Assembly: GCF_003385595.1 (NCBI RefSeq)
Contig: NZ_QNUE01000024.1
Location: 1 to 50,028 of the forward strand
Direction of reading: 5' to 3'
DNA from: Chryseobacterium flavum
GTDB lineage: Bacteria > Bacteroidota > Bacteroidia > Flavobacteriales > Weeksellaceae
DNA: 50,028 nt
Below are positions 22,884-32,010 of the stretch, in pieces (the stretch's first letter is position 1; each line of letters opens with the position of its first letter). A program made the position numbers and the translations under genes. The notes below the pieces were generated by a model. It was not told the origin of the DNA. It worked only from the letters and a program-made list of their open reading frames with translations, and did not search any database.

Positions 22884-23426
22884 ATGAAAACTCTTCACAA
22901 AATTATTATTCCTGTTTCTCTAGGAGCACTGGGTTATATTATTTTCAGTTCATATTCTGTAGGGATTCCCAAAGGAGCTGCTGCTGTAAATAACTTTGAT
23001 ACGAAAAAATATCTCGGAAGATGGTACGAAATAGCCCGTTTTGATTATCGTTTTGAAAAAAACCTGGATAATGTTACAGCTGAATATTCAGAAAATCCTG
23101 ATGGAACGATACAGGTGACTAATAAGGGCTACAACTATGTAAAAAAAGTGTGGGAAGAAGCTATCGGAGAGGCCAGATTTGTAAAAAATAAAAATGAAGC
23201 AAGGTTGAAAGTTGCCTTTTTCAAACCTTTTTGGGCTGGATATAATGTCATTGATATTGATGAAGACTATCAATATGCCTTGGTTGCGGGAAGCAGCTTA
23301 AAATACCTCTGGATATTATCCCGAACCCCAACTATTCCTGAAAGTATCCGGCAGCGTTTCCTTGAAAAAGCAAAAAGGATCGGATATCGTACGGATGAAC
23401 TGATCTGGGTAAGACATAATAAATAA
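22884..23426 (+). CDS. Bacterial lipocalin (Blc-like)
   Basis: A 180-residue lipocalin. An N-terminal hydrophobic segment (IIIPVSLGALGYIIF) anchors or exports it; no lipobox Cys is present, unlike E. coli Blc. The lipocalin signature 'YLGRWYEIARFDYRFEK' is complete, followed by 'VTAEYSENPDGTIQVTNKGY', 'ARLKVAFFKPFWAGYNVI' and 'LWILSRTPTIPESI'. Bacterial lipocalins bind lysophospholipids or fatty acids at the envelope. It has its own promoter and terminator. Confidence 0.92.
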   Translation: MKTLHKIIIPVSLGALGYIIFSSYSVGIPKGAAAVNNFDTKKYLGRWYEIARFDYRFEKNLDNVTAEYSENPDGTIQVTNKGYNYVKKVWEEAIGEARFVKNKNEARLKVAFFKPFWAGYNVIDIDEDYQYALVAGSSLKYLWILSRTPTIPESIRQRFLEKAKRIGYRTDELIWVRHNK

Positions 23427-23456
23427 CAAATAAGCCTGTATATCTGACTTTATAGC

Positions 23457-23515
23457 AAAATCGCAAAAAGTAAATCCTGGAAAATATTTTCTGACAGTTT
23501 ATTTTTTGCGATTTT
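23457..23515. terminator. Long bidirectional terminator between convergent genes
   Basis: An 18-nt arm AAAATCGCAAAAAGTAAA (23457-23474) pairs with TTTATTTTTTGCGATTTT (23498-23515) with one G-T pair. It separates the lipocalin gene from the convergent gene at 23556. Confidence 0.75.
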
Positions 23516-23555
23516 ACTTCACAGTGTATTCTTTTTCACTGTCTGATTTTTGCCG

Positions 23556-24029
23556 TCAGCTCCGGATATATTCTTTCCATTCTTCAAAGCGGTGATCAAT
23601 GATCTGTTTCATCAGATCATAGTTTTCATAAGTATCCTCGATATGATAAAACGTTTCATATTCGTAATCATTTTCTTCAGCTTTAGCATCAAAAAGGTTT
23701 ACATAATCATCGGCAAAAGAACTGAATTTATTTCCAAAATCAGTATCATCAGCATAGTAATCTTTTGCAAAACGATTTCCAAGGTCATTCAGGTCATACT
23801 CTGAAAACTTGCCATCACAATAATCCATAACAAATTCAGCCCCTGTAATTTCTCTTCTTTTTAATTTTTCAATTCCTTCTTCATGATCTTCCTTCAGTTC
23901 ATCAGAAATCAGCTCATTATGAATACACCAGTTCAGAAACATTCCGGTATGGGTAGCCCCGTTTTTTTCAGGGAGACCTTCAGGAAAATCACCGCCATAA
24001 TGCCACGAGGCGTCATCATATTTAGACAT
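23556..24029 (-). CDS. DUF7832-like acidic cytoplasmic protein
   Basis: A 157-residue, strongly acidic protein starting MSKYDDASWHYGGDFP at 24029 (an upstream in-frame ATG at 24062 adds only 11 residues). The opening 'DDASWHYGGDFPEGLPE' with 'GATHTGMFLNWCIHN' is a conserved signature of a bacterial family of unknown function, which I believe is DUF7832. No signal peptide or membrane segment. Divergent from cinA. Some relatives lie near polymorphic-toxin loci, but nothing here supports an immunity role. Confidence 0.75.
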   Translation of the reverse strand: MSKYDDASWHYGGDFPEGLPEKNGATHTGMFLNWCIHNELISDELKEDHEEGIEKLKRREITGAEFVMDYCDGKFSEYDLNDLGNRFAKDYYADDTDFGNKFSSFADDYVNLFDAKAEENDYEYETFYHIEDTYENYDLMKQIIDHRFEEWKEYIRS

Positions 24030-24143
24030 AGTTTTAATTGTAATTTTAATAACTTTTACCAAAAATAGAAAAAATCAATTTATATTGTTGTTCACAGAGA
24101 ATTTTCCGTCATTTGCAGGAGAATTTTTTCAAGAAACTGATAT

Positions 24144-25397
24144 ATGGAAAAAGCTGTTCTGATAACAATTGGTGATGAAATCCTCTCAGGAAATACAATA
24201 GATACCAATTCCAACTTTATTGCCTCTGAACTTAAAAATATTGGTATAAAAGTTTCTCAGATATATACAATTTCAGATGAAATTGAAACTATTAAAAATA
24301 CATTAAAGCTTGCCTTTGAATCCGGAGACCTGGTTATTACAACAGGAGGACTGGGACCTACCAGGGATGATAAAACGAAAAAAGCACTGGCAGAATTTTT
24401 CGATGATGAGATTACCCTTGATGAGGAGACTTTTAATCATCTTAAGGCATATATGGAAAGGCGCGGACGGCTGGATATACTGGAGAGAAATAAAGAACAG
24501 GCTTTCGTGCCTTCCAAATCTACTGTTTTTCAAAATCATTATGGTACAGCGCCATGTATGATGATGGAACTTAATGGAAAGCTTAGCTATAGCCTTCCGG
24601 GTGTTCCTTATGAAGTGAAGCCATTGATCAGAGATCAGATTATTCCTTATTTACAGGAAAAGTTCAGCCTTAATTATATTCATACACGGATCGTTTCTGT
24701 TGTTGGAATTCCTGAAAGTGTTCTTGCTGATATTATTGAGGACTGGGAGCTTGATCTTCCGGAAAATATAGCATTGTCTTATCTTCCGGTAGGAACCCGT
24801 GTCAAGCTAAGGCTTACCGCATCAGGAGATAACGAAGATTTCTTAAAAGAGCAAACGGAGAATGAAATCCAAAAGTTACTTCCGTTGATAAAAGATCATG
24901 TGATTGCAACCTCTGAAGATAGAATTGAAAATATTCTGTCAGAATTGCTTACGGGAAAAAAACTTACCATTTCTACTGCGGAAAGCTGTACCGGGGGTGA
25001 ACTTTCGAAGATGATCACTTCAGTTCCCGGAAGTTCAAAACATTTCATGGGAGGAGTCGTAACGTATGCGACAGAGAAAAAAGCTGAAATTTTAAAAGTA
25101 TCGCAGGAAACGATAGATAAATATACGGTTGTAAGCGAGCAGGTAGCCCGGGAAATGGCAGAAGGCTGTCAGAAATTATTTGATACAGATATAGCTCTCT
25201 CCACAACGGGTGTAGCAGGTCCGGGGAAAGGTGAGGATGGTAAAGAAGTAGGAACAGTATTTTATACGATTCGGATCAATGATCAGGAAGTGACTTCAAA
25301 ATTGTATATGCCTCATCTGGACCGGCTGGACTTTATGAATTTCGTTTCCCAGAAGGTAATTCAGGATCTGGTTGGGATTTTGGTTAACAGCAGGTAA
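24144..25397 (+). CDS. cinA: CinA family protein (competence/damage-inducible protein A; NMN deamidase-related)
   Basis: A 417-residue two-domain protein. The N-terminal molybdopterin-binding-like (COG1058) domain includes 'ITIGDEILSGNTIDTNSNFI' and 'TTGGLGPTRDDKTKKALAEF'. The C-terminal CinA domain, the nicotinamide-mononucleotide deamidase part in characterised members, has 'TISTAESCTGGELSKMITS' and 'VAGPGKGEDGKEVGTVFY'. It recycles pyridine nucleotides in the cytoplasm. Length and domain order are standard. No recA neighbour, unlike in some Firmicutes. Confidence 0.95.
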   Translation: MEKAVLITIGDEILSGNTIDTNSNFIASELKNIGIKVSQIYTISDEIETIKNTLKLAFESGDLVITTGGLGPTRDDKTKKALAEFFDDEITLDEETFNHLKAYMERRGRLDILERNKEQAFVPSKSTVFQNHYGTAPCMMMELNGKLSYSLPGVPYEVKPLIRDQIIPYLQEKFSLNYIHTRIVSVVGIPESVLADIIEDWELDLPENIALSYLPVGTRVKLRLTASGDNEDFLKEQTENEIQKLLPLIKDHVIATSEDRIENILSELLTGKKLTISTAESCTGGELSKMITSVPGSSKHFMGGVVTYATEKKAEILKVSQETIDKYTVVSEQVAREMAEGCQKLFDTDIALSTTGVAGPGKGEDGKEVGTVFYTIRINDQEVTSKLYMPHLDRLDFMNFVSQKVIQDLVGILVNSR

Positions 25398-25414
25398 TGG
25401 ATTTAATATTTAAT

Positions 25415-25422
25415 TAAATTTG
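25415..25422 (+). promoter_or_regulatory. Candidate -7 box for the first M13 peptidase gene
   Basis: TAAATTTG matches TAnnTTTG, about 62 bp before the start codon. Confidence 0.35.
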
Positions 25423-25483
25423 TTTTCATGAAAAAGTAACAAATAGTAAATAAATCATACATATTGTATAAATTGTTATCATA

Positions 25484-27541
25484 ATGAAAAAACTAACGCT
25501 TTCTTTGTTTTTATTAGCAGGAATATGTTCACAAAATACAGTGAATGCCCAGGCTAAAGTAACTAAAACAGTAGTAAACAACACCGATAAAGGCCTGGAC
25601 ATTAGCCTTATGGATACTTCTGTACGTCCACAGGATGATTTTTATAACTATGTAAGTGGAACTTGGATGAAAACTGCCAAAATTCCTTCTGATAAGCCGA
25701 CTTGGGGAAGCTTTAATAAACTGGCTGAGGATACGGATAACAACTCTATGACAATCCTGAACTCTCTTTTAAAAGATAAATTTGTGGAAGGGAGCGAAGG
25801 AAAAAAAATTCAGGATCTGTATGCTACCTACATGAATATGCAGAAGAGAAATGCTGACGGAATCAAACCTATTCAGGAAAATCTGAGTAAAATAGATGCC
25901 ATTAAAAGTATTGCAGATCTTCAGAACTATCTTGCTTCCGTAACAAGGGAAGGAGAAAATAATTTCTACGGATGGGGAGTGTACGCAGACCTGAAAGATT
26001 CTAAAATGAACGCTGTTTATTTGGGAGAGGCTTCTCTTGGATTGGGAAGAGATTACTACCAGAAAGTAAATGATAAAAATACAGAAGCTATTGCTGAATA
26101 TCAGAAATATGTAGCTTCCATGCTAAAAGAGTTAGGATACAAAAATGCTGACGAAGCAGCTAAAGGTATTGTGAATTATGAGAAGAGTATTGCTCAGACT
26201 TACCTGACAAATGAACAGAGCCGCGATAATACACTTCAGTATAATCCTCAGACTATGACTGAGCTTTCAGCTTTGGTAAAAGGAGTTGACCTTCCAGCTT
26301 ATCTTAAGAAAGTAGGAGTAAATACGGATAAGGTAATCATAGGAGAACTTGGATATTATAAAAACTTTGATAAACTGGTGAATGCCCAGAATCTTCCTGT
26401 AATAAAAGATTACCTGAAATTTCACATGATCAACGGAAGTGCTTCATACCTGAGTGAGAATTTAGGAAATATGAGATTTGCCTTTTATGGTAAATATCTA
26501 AGAGGACAACAGGAGCAGAGAGCTCTTAATAAAAGAGGATATGAGCTGATCAACGGTTCTTTGGGAGAAGCTTTCGGTAAACTTTATGTTGAAAAATATT
26601 TCCCGGCAGAAGCTAAGGCTCAGATGGTGGAACTGATTGACTATCTGAAGAAGAGTTTTGCAGTACACATCAATAACCTGGCATGGATGTCCTCCACAAC
26701 AAAGGAAAAAGCAATGCAGAAATTAAATAAATTTACTGTTAAAGTGGCTTATCCGGATAAATGGAAAGATTACTCAAAATTAGAAATTATTCCTGAAGCG
26801 AAAGGAGGTACCCTATATAAAAACCTACAGAATATTGCGGAATGGCAGTATAATAAAGATCTTGCTAAAATCGGTAAACCTGTTGACAAAACAGAATGGG
26901 GAATGACTCCGCAAACCGTAAATGCTTACTATAATCCGGTAAATAACGAGATCGTATTCCCTGCTGCAATCCTTCAGCCGCCATTCTTCAACCCTAAGGC
27001 TGATGCTGCCGTGAACTTTGGCGGGATCGGTGCGGTAATCGGTCATGAAATGAGTCATGGATTTGATGATTCAGGGGCACAATTCGATGCAGATGGTAAT
27101 CTGGTAGACTGGTGGACTCCTGAAGATAAAGCAAATTTCGAAAAAGCAACAAAAGCTCTTGCTTCTCAATATGATAAATATGAACCTGTAAAAGGAACTT
27201 TTGTAAACGGTACTTTTACAAATGGTGAAAATATTGCAGATTTAGGAGGGGTAAATATTGCCTATGATGCTCTTCAGATGTATTTAAAAGATAAAGGAAA
27301 TCCAGGTAAAATCAGCGGATTTACCCAGGATCAGAGATTTTTCTTAAGCTGGGCAACCGTTTGGAGAACTTTATCAAGTGAAAAGTACATGATTAATCAG
27401 GTGAAGACAGATCCGCATTCTCCTGGTTATTTCAGAAGTTTTGGTCCACTGATTAACGTTGATGCATTCTATAAAGCATTTGATGTGAAAAAAGGAGACA
27501 AACTATATAAAGCTCCGGAAGACAGAATTAAAATCTGGTAA
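25484..27541 (+). CDS. M13 family zinc metallopeptidase (neprilysin-like), exported
   Basis: A 685-residue endopeptidase exported by a standard signal peptide (MKKLTLSLFLLAGICSQNTVNA, cleavage before QAK). The N-terminal M13 domain begins 'DTSVRPQDDFYNYVSGTWMK'. The catalytic domain has the zinc motif HEMSH (His521, Glu522, His525) and the third ligand Glu582 in 'ENIADLGG'. The end '...APEDRIKIW' matches the conserved family terminus ending in Trp. Bacterial homologues (PepO) cleave oligopeptides. The next gene is a close tandem paralogue. It has its own terminator at 27549-27582. Confidence 0.95.
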   Translation: MKKLTLSLFLLAGICSQNTVNAQAKVTKTVVNNTDKGLDISLMDTSVRPQDDFYNYVSGTWMKTAKIPSDKPTWGSFNKLAEDTDNNSMTILNSLLKDKFVEGSEGKKIQDLYATYMNMQKRNADGIKPIQENLSKIDAIKSIADLQNYLASVTREGENNFYGWGVYADLKDSKMNAVYLGEASLGLGRDYYQKVNDKNTEAIAEYQKYVASMLKELGYKNADEAAKGIVNYEKSIAQTYLTNEQSRDNTLQYNPQTMTELSALVKGVDLPAYLKKVGVNTDKVIIGELGYYKNFDKLVNAQNLPVIKDYLKFHMINGSASYLSENLGNMRFAFYGKYLRGQQEQRALNKRGYELINGSLGEAFGKLYVEKYFPAEAKAQMVELIDYLKKSFAVHINNLAWMSSTTKEKAMQKLNKFTVKVAYPDKWKDYSKLEIIPEAKGGTLYKNLQNIAEWQYNKDLAKIGKPVDKTEWGMTPQTVNAYYNPVNNEIVFPAAILQPPFFNPKADAAVNFGGIGAVIGHEMSHGFDDSGAQFDADGNLVDWWTPEDKANFEKATKALASQYDKYEPVKGTFVNGTFTNGENIADLGGVNIAYDALQMYLKDKGNPGKISGFTQDQRFFLSWATVWRTLSSEKYMINQVKTDPHSPGYFRSFGPLINVDAFYKAFDVKKGDKLYKAPEDRIKIW

Positions 27542-27548
27542 AATATAA

Positions 27549-27582
27549 AGGAGGCTGTTTAAAAAGACAGCCTCTTTTTTTT
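27549..27582 (+). terminator. Terminator after the first M13 peptidase gene
   Basis: GAGGCTGT (27551-27558) pairs with ACAGCCTC (27567-27574), followed by eight T. AGGCTG hairpin family. Confidence 0.85.
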
Positions 27583-27696
27583 ATTATTTTTTTTCAAACA
27601 ATAAAATTTGCAAATTTTTTTAATGATAGTCTTGGGTTTTATGTATATAATTTCCATCATTTACGAATTATCATTCATTACTTATTATAAAGTTTG

Positions 27697-27704
27697 TATA
27701 TTTG
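27697..27704 (+). promoter_or_regulatory. Candidate -7 box for the second M13 peptidase gene
   Basis: TATATTTG matches TAnnTTTG, 31 bp before the start. With the preceding terminator it indicates independent transcription of the two paralogues. Confidence 0.5.
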
Positions 27705-27735
27705 ATACGCTTGTGTAAAATCAAAAATTATCTTA

Positions 27736-29832
27736 ATGAAAAAGCTAAATATTGGAGTACTTGCTCTGGCGGGTATTGTATTTCTAAATTCATGTGGTAC
27801 AGCAAAAACTGCAGGTACAGACAGTAAAACTGAAGTTAAAACCGCTGCTGCCGATCCGGTGAAAGAAGAAATGAAAGAAGAGGGAATTAATTTATCCTAT
27901 ATGGATACCAATGTACGTCCGCAGGATGATTTTTTTAGCTATGTAAATGGAAATTGGGTTAAAAACACACAAATTCCATCAGATAAAGCCAATTGGGGAT
28001 CTTTCAACGCTTTAAGAGAAAATGTAGATGATGCCTCGTTGGATATATTAAACAAGATCTTATCAGAAAAATATTCTGAAGGTTCAGAAGGACAGAAAAT
28101 TCAGAATCTTTATGCTTCTTTTATGGATACCAATAAAAGAAATGCGGATGGTTTAACACCTATCCAGGGTGATCTGGCAAAGATTGATGCCATTAAAAAT
28201 CTTAATGATCTTCAGAAATATCTTCTGGAAGCTACAAGATTAGGTGATAATTCCTTTTACGGATGGAGAGTAAGCGCAGATATGAAGAATTCTAAAATGA
28301 ATGCTGTATATCTTGGTGGTCCTGATCTGGGTCTTGGAAGAGATTACTACCAGAAAGTAAATGATGCCAATACAAAAACTTTAGCCGAATACCAGACATA
28401 TGTCGGAAAGCTGTTTGGTGTTTTAGGATATAAAAATTCAGTTCAGGCTGGGCAGAATGTTGTTGATTTTGAGAAACAGCTTGCCAATTACCTCCTGACC
28501 CTTGAGCAAAACAGAGATGCTAATCTGAGATACAACCCTAAAAACGTATCTGAATTATCAGGATTGGTTAAAAATATTGATCTTGCCAAATACTTAAAGG
28601 ATGCGGGAGTAAATACAGACAGAGTAATCATCGGGGAACTGAAATATTATCAGAACATGGATCAGTTCCTGACACAGAAAAATCTTCCTTTACTTAAAGA
28701 CTATTTAAAATATCATTTAATTAATGGTAACGCCAGCAATTTAGATGAGAAGCTGGAACAGATCAGATTTGATTTTTATTCCAAATATTTGCAGGGACAA
28801 AAAGAGCAGCGTCCAATGAATAAAAGAGGATTGACTCTGGTGAATGGAGTGTTAGGAGAAGCCTTTGGTAAACTGTATGTTGAAAAATATTTTACTCCTG
28901 AAGCAAAACAGCAAATGGAGACTTATATTGATTATCTGTTAAAATCCTTTAAAAACCATATTGATAATATAGACTGGATGTCTCCTGAAACAAAAGTAAA
29001 AGCACAGGAAAAGCTGTCTAAATTTACAGTGAAAATTGCATATCCTGATAAATGGAAAGATTATAGTAAATTAAAGGTAGATGCTCCTGCTCAGGGTGCT
29101 ACCTTATATTCGAACCTGCAGAATGTTTCAGCGTGGCAATACCAGAGAAGTTTAGATAAAGTGGGTAAACCTGTGGATAAAACAGAATGGGGAATGACTC
29201 CACAGACTGTAAATGCATATTACAGCGGATCAAATAATGAGATTGTATTCCCTGCAGCTATTCTTCAGCCACCATTCTATAACCCGAAAGCTGATGCAGC
29301 TGTGAATTTTGGAGGAATCGGAGCCGTGATCGGGCATGAAATCTCTCACGGATTTGATGACAGCGGATCCCGCTTTGATGGAGACGGAAACCTTAACAAC
29401 TGGTGGACGGATGCTGACCGTAAGAACTTCGATGCAAAAGTAGGACAGCTTGCTGCACAGTATAATGCCTATGAACCTGTGAAAGGAAGCTTTGTAAACG
29501 GTAAATTTACAAGTGGAGAAAATATCGGTGATTTAGGCGGAGTATCCGTTGCATATGATGCACTTCAGATGTATTTAAAAGACAAAGGAAACCCTGGTAA
29601 AATCAGTGGATTTACCCAGGATCAGCGTTTCTTCATGAGCTGGGCAACTGTCTGGAGAACAAAAGCTACAGATCAGTATATGATCAATCAGGTAAAAACA
29701 GACCCGCATTCTCCGGGAGTGTACAGAGCATTTGGTCCGTTGGTGAACCAGGATGCATTTATAAAAGCATTCGATATCAAACCTGGTGATAAAATGTATA
29801 AAGCCCCTCAGGACAGGATAAAAATCTGGTAG
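27736..29832 (+). CDS. M13 family zinc metallopeptidase, lipoprotein paralogue
   Basis: A 698-residue tandem paralogue of the preceding peptidase, but with a lipoprotein signal (MKKLNIGVLALAGIVFLNSC, lipobox LNSC, Cys20) and a 25-residue linker rich in Ala, Lys and Glu before the M13 domain ('DTNVRPQDDFFSYVNGNWVK'). Zinc motif HEISH (His534, Glu535, His538) and third ligand in 'ENIGDLGG' are intact. The C-terminal half is very similar to its neighbour, the N-terminal half less so. The different targeting suggests membrane-anchored versus free forms of the same activity. Confidence 0.95.
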   Translation: MKKLNIGVLALAGIVFLNSCGTAKTAGTDSKTEVKTAAADPVKEEMKEEGINLSYMDTNVRPQDDFFSYVNGNWVKNTQIPSDKANWGSFNALRENVDDASLDILNKILSEKYSEGSEGQKIQNLYASFMDTNKRNADGLTPIQGDLAKIDAIKNLNDLQKYLLEATRLGDNSFYGWRVSADMKNSKMNAVYLGGPDLGLGRDYYQKVNDANTKTLAEYQTYVGKLFGVLGYKNSVQAGQNVVDFEKQLANYLLTLEQNRDANLRYNPKNVSELSGLVKNIDLAKYLKDAGVNTDRVIIGELKYYQNMDQFLTQKNLPLLKDYLKYHLINGNASNLDEKLEQIRFDFYSKYLQGQKEQRPMNKRGLTLVNGVLGEAFGKLYVEKYFTPEAKQQMETYIDYLLKSFKNHIDNIDWMSPETKVKAQEKLSKFTVKIAYPDKWKDYSKLKVDAPAQGATLYSNLQNVSAWQYQRSLDKVGKPVDKTEWGMTPQTVNAYYSGSNNEIVFPAAILQPPFYNPKADAAVNFGGIGAVIGHEISHGFDDSGSRFDGDGNLNNWWTDADRKNFDAKVGQLAAQYNAYEPVKGSFVNGKFTSGENIGDLGGVSVAYDALQMYLKDKGNPGKISGFTQDQRFFMSWATVWRTKATDQYMINQVKTDPHSPGVYRAFGPLVNQDAFIKAFDIKPGDKMYKAPQDRIKIW

Positions 29833-29855
29833 GAATTACCAAAAATTGTTAGAAA

Positions 29856-29888
29856 ATAAAAACGCATCAAAATTGATGCGTTTTTATT
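29856..29888 (+). terminator. Terminator after the second M13 peptidase gene
   Basis: CGCATCAA (29863-29870) pairs with TTGATGCG (29873-29880), then a T-rich tract. Confidence 0.85.
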
Positions 29889-29961
29889 TTATTTTTTCAT
29901 AGCTTAGTGATATCGTAAAGTAATGATTTTATGTTATATAATTAGTTGTAAATTTAAATAA

Positions 29962-29979
29962 GTCAAGAAAAATCTTGAC
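29962..29979. repeat. Small inverted repeat upstream of tssB
   Basis: GTCAAGA (29962-29968) and TCTTGAC (29973-29979) around AAAA. It lies about 125 bp before tssB and could be an operator or a short hairpin. Confidence 0.4.
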
Positions 29980-30103
29980 AAAATTTTGTATGTTACAGTT
30001 TTTTTTTAAATTTAAACATTGGATTGGTAATTTATTTGATTCATCCGTAAATTACTCTAAGACAGATCCTAATCAAAATAGAAAATCTCAAAATAATAAT
30101 AAT

Positions 30104-30550
30104 ATGGCAATGTTTAATTATGGTGTTGGCGGAAACGAGGTAAAAGTAGACGCTAATGAAGCTATCCAGGAAATACAGGAAAATAAATCACTGATAGTTA
30201 GCCAGCTTACAACAGAAGAATCTTATACTCCCGAAATTGTTACGGGTTTAAAAACAGTAGAAGATGTCTTCAAACACTTTCAACCTTCTGTATCTGTGCA
30301 ACATGAAACAGAAGACGGAGGTGTTGTGGAAGAAGAATTCCGTTTTCAGAACCTTGCGGATTTTACTCCTAAAAGCCTTACTCAGAAATCAGATTACCTT
30401 CAACAGCTGAGTATGGAACAGGAGCAGTACAACAAAATAGTACGACAGCTGAAAACAAACAAAATTCTACGAAATATGCTGGAAAATGATCAGACAAGAG
30501 CAGCATTTATAGAAGTATTGAAAGAAGTGGCACAAGAACTTGAAAAATAA
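30104..30550 (+). CDS. tssB: T6SS contractile sheath small subunit TssB (subtype iii)
   Basis: A 148-residue sheath small subunit. With TssC it forms the contractile tube of the type VI secretion system in the cytoplasm. The start at 30104 (MAMFNYGVGGNEVKVDANEA) is preferred over the track-longest start because the upstream in-frame residues are Phe/Lys/Asn-rich and look non-coding; the ATG at 30110 is also possible. Features typical of Bacteroidota TssB: 'GVGGNEVKVDANEAIQE', 'FRFQNLADFTPKSLTQKS', and the C-terminal helix 'QTRAAFIEVLKEVAQELEK'. tssC follows after 20 bp. No other T6SS gene is in the window. Confidence 0.9.
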   Translation: MAMFNYGVGGNEVKVDANEAIQEIQENKSLIVSQLTTEESYTPEIVTGLKTVEDVFKHFQPSVSVQHETEDGGVVEEEFRFQNLADFTPKSLTQKSDYLQQLSMEQEQYNKIVRQLKTNKILRNMLENDQTRAAFIEVLKEVAQELEK

Positions 30551-30570
30551 TTAAAGACTTACATTAAATC

Positions 30571-31932
30571 ATGGATAGCAAATTACAGGCGCAGGAAAGC
30601 CAGCAGCAGGGACAGCAGCAACACGCAGGGCAGCCGAAAGGTAACCCGCTTGCAGAGCTCAATAAGATGGGAGGTTTTGGCTTTGTTGAATCCGTCGTGG
30701 ACGGGATCGCCAATATGAACCCTACGAGAAAGGCAAGGAAAGAAATTTTCCTTAACGACAGCAATAAAGCAGAAGAAAGAAAAGAGCTTTTACAGAAGAT
30801 CAATCTTTGGGTAAGTCTTTTGGAAGGCAATGAATCTGCAGATAAAATGGCTGAAACATGTAAAAATAAAGCACAGCAGGCTGATCAGAACCTTAAGAAA
30901 AACCTTAAGAATACACTTGATGCAGTTCGTTTGCTGGAAACGAATTACAGAACAGTTGCTCAGTTCTATAAAAATACAGAATTAGATAAAGTAGACAACG
31001 TAAGCATTGTTAATGCAAGCCTTGAACAGGTTTCAGATCTGGATAATCCTTTATTTATTGATGCAATTTCTGAAGAGTTCAAGAATTACTATGACCGTTT
31101 AGATCTTAGAGATAATTACTCAATTCTTGCAATACCAGGATATCTTGGTTCAAATAAAGTGATTGAGAAATGGGCAAAGATCTGTAATGAGAATAAAGTA
31201 ATGATGGTTACGGATTTTGCAAACCTTGATAAACCGGATGATGTAGTTGATTTATTCCATTCTGCAAACCTTACAGGAGGAGAGCTTCACAGAAGTAATG
31301 TAATCATGACCTGTAACTGGCTGGTAGGACGTGGTAAAGCTGAAGAAGTAGGAGAAGAGGAGAACGTGGAACTTCCGCCTTCCACTTCATTAGCCGGAAA
31401 AATCCATAAAACTCTGATGTCTCAGGTAGCAGCAGGTAAAAAGCACGGTAATATCAACGAAGTAGATGCTGTAAAGTTTGAACTGAAAAAAAGCGAAATT
31501 TCTCAGCTTGAAAAAATGGGTCTTGTACCAATGGTTAATGAATACGGTAAAATTATGGCTTTCTCTGCCAAAACATTATTTACCGGAGACAATATCGGTC
31601 TTCAGACGTATTCCGTAGTTCGTGTATTTGACTATGTAACCAAAGTTCTGCTTGACTTCCTGAACAGAAGAGCCTTTGAAAACTGGAATGCTAAGAATGA
31701 AGATGATCTGAGAAGACAGATCGTTACCTTCCTGGATAATATCAAGGGACCAGACAAACTGATCGAAAAATTCAAAATTGTCAGATTCGAACAGGACAGA
31801 GTAAATAAAGACAGAGTATGGCTTGATATCCGTATGACTCCGTATTTCCCTACAAAAAGCTTTGTTATTAAACTTGACGGGCATAAGGGGGATGATGGAA
31901 ATGAATGGGATGCAGAATATACTCAGGAATAA
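30571..31932 (+). CDS. tssC: T6SS contractile sheath large subunit TssC (subtype iii, DUF5458)
   Basis: A 453-residue sheath large subunit in the DUF5458/TssC group of Bacteroidota (T6SSiii). A Gln-rich N-terminal tail ('QAQESQQQGQQQHAGQP') is followed by 'MGGFGFVESVVDGIANMNPT', a sheath core with 'LDLRDNYSILAIPGYLG', and the C-terminal handshake region 'VWLDIRMTPYFPTKSFVIKL'. It assembles with TssB into a sheath that contracts to fire the Hcp tube. A terminator lies 21 bp downstream, so tssB-tssC form a two-gene unit without baseplate or membrane-complex genes nearby. Confidence 0.92.
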   Translation: MDSKLQAQESQQQGQQQHAGQPKGNPLAELNKMGGFGFVESVVDGIANMNPTRKARKEIFLNDSNKAEERKELLQKINLWVSLLEGNESADKMAETCKNKAQQADQNLKKNLKNTLDAVRLLETNYRTVAQFYKNTELDKVDNVSIVNASLEQVSDLDNPLFIDAISEEFKNYYDRLDLRDNYSILAIPGYLGSNKVIEKWAKICNENKVMMVTDFANLDKPDDVVDLFHSANLTGGELHRSNVIMTCNWLVGRGKAEEVGEEENVELPPSTSLAGKIHKTLMSQVAAGKKHGNINEVDAVKFELKKSEISQLEKMGLVPMVNEYGKIMAFSAKTLFTGDNIGLQTYSVVRVFDYVTKVLLDFLNRRAFENWNAKNEDDLRRQIVTFLDNIKGPDKLIEKFKIVRFEQDRVNKDRVWLDIRMTPYFPTKSFVIKLDGHKGDDGNEWDAEYTQE

Positions 31933-31952
31933 GAAAATTATTTTTAAATCAT

Positions 31953-31988
31953 AAAAACCGATGCAATTTTTTACATCGGTTTTTTTCT
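31953..31988 (+). terminator. Terminator of tssB-tssC
   Basis: AACCGATG pairs with CATCGGTT (31956-31963 with 31974-31981) around a T-rich loop, followed by a T run. Confidence 0.85.
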
Positions 31989-32010
31989 ACCAGCACTTAT
32001 GAACATTAAT

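Noticed and set aside
22884..23426. Lipocalin as a member of the LytTR regulon because it follows the regulator gene
   Set aside because: It has its own near-perfect housekeeping promoter (TTTG-N19-TATTTTTG) and no direct-repeat element upstream.
23556..24029. Immunity protein of a toxin system
   Set aside because: The protein is small and acidic like many immunity proteins, but no toxin gene is adjacent and its signature fits a general family of unknown function.
29975..30103. 43-residue N-terminal extension of TssB
   Set aside because: The extension is Phe/Lys/Asn-rich and unlike other TssB proteins; homology begins at MAMFNYGVGG, so the start at 30104 was used.
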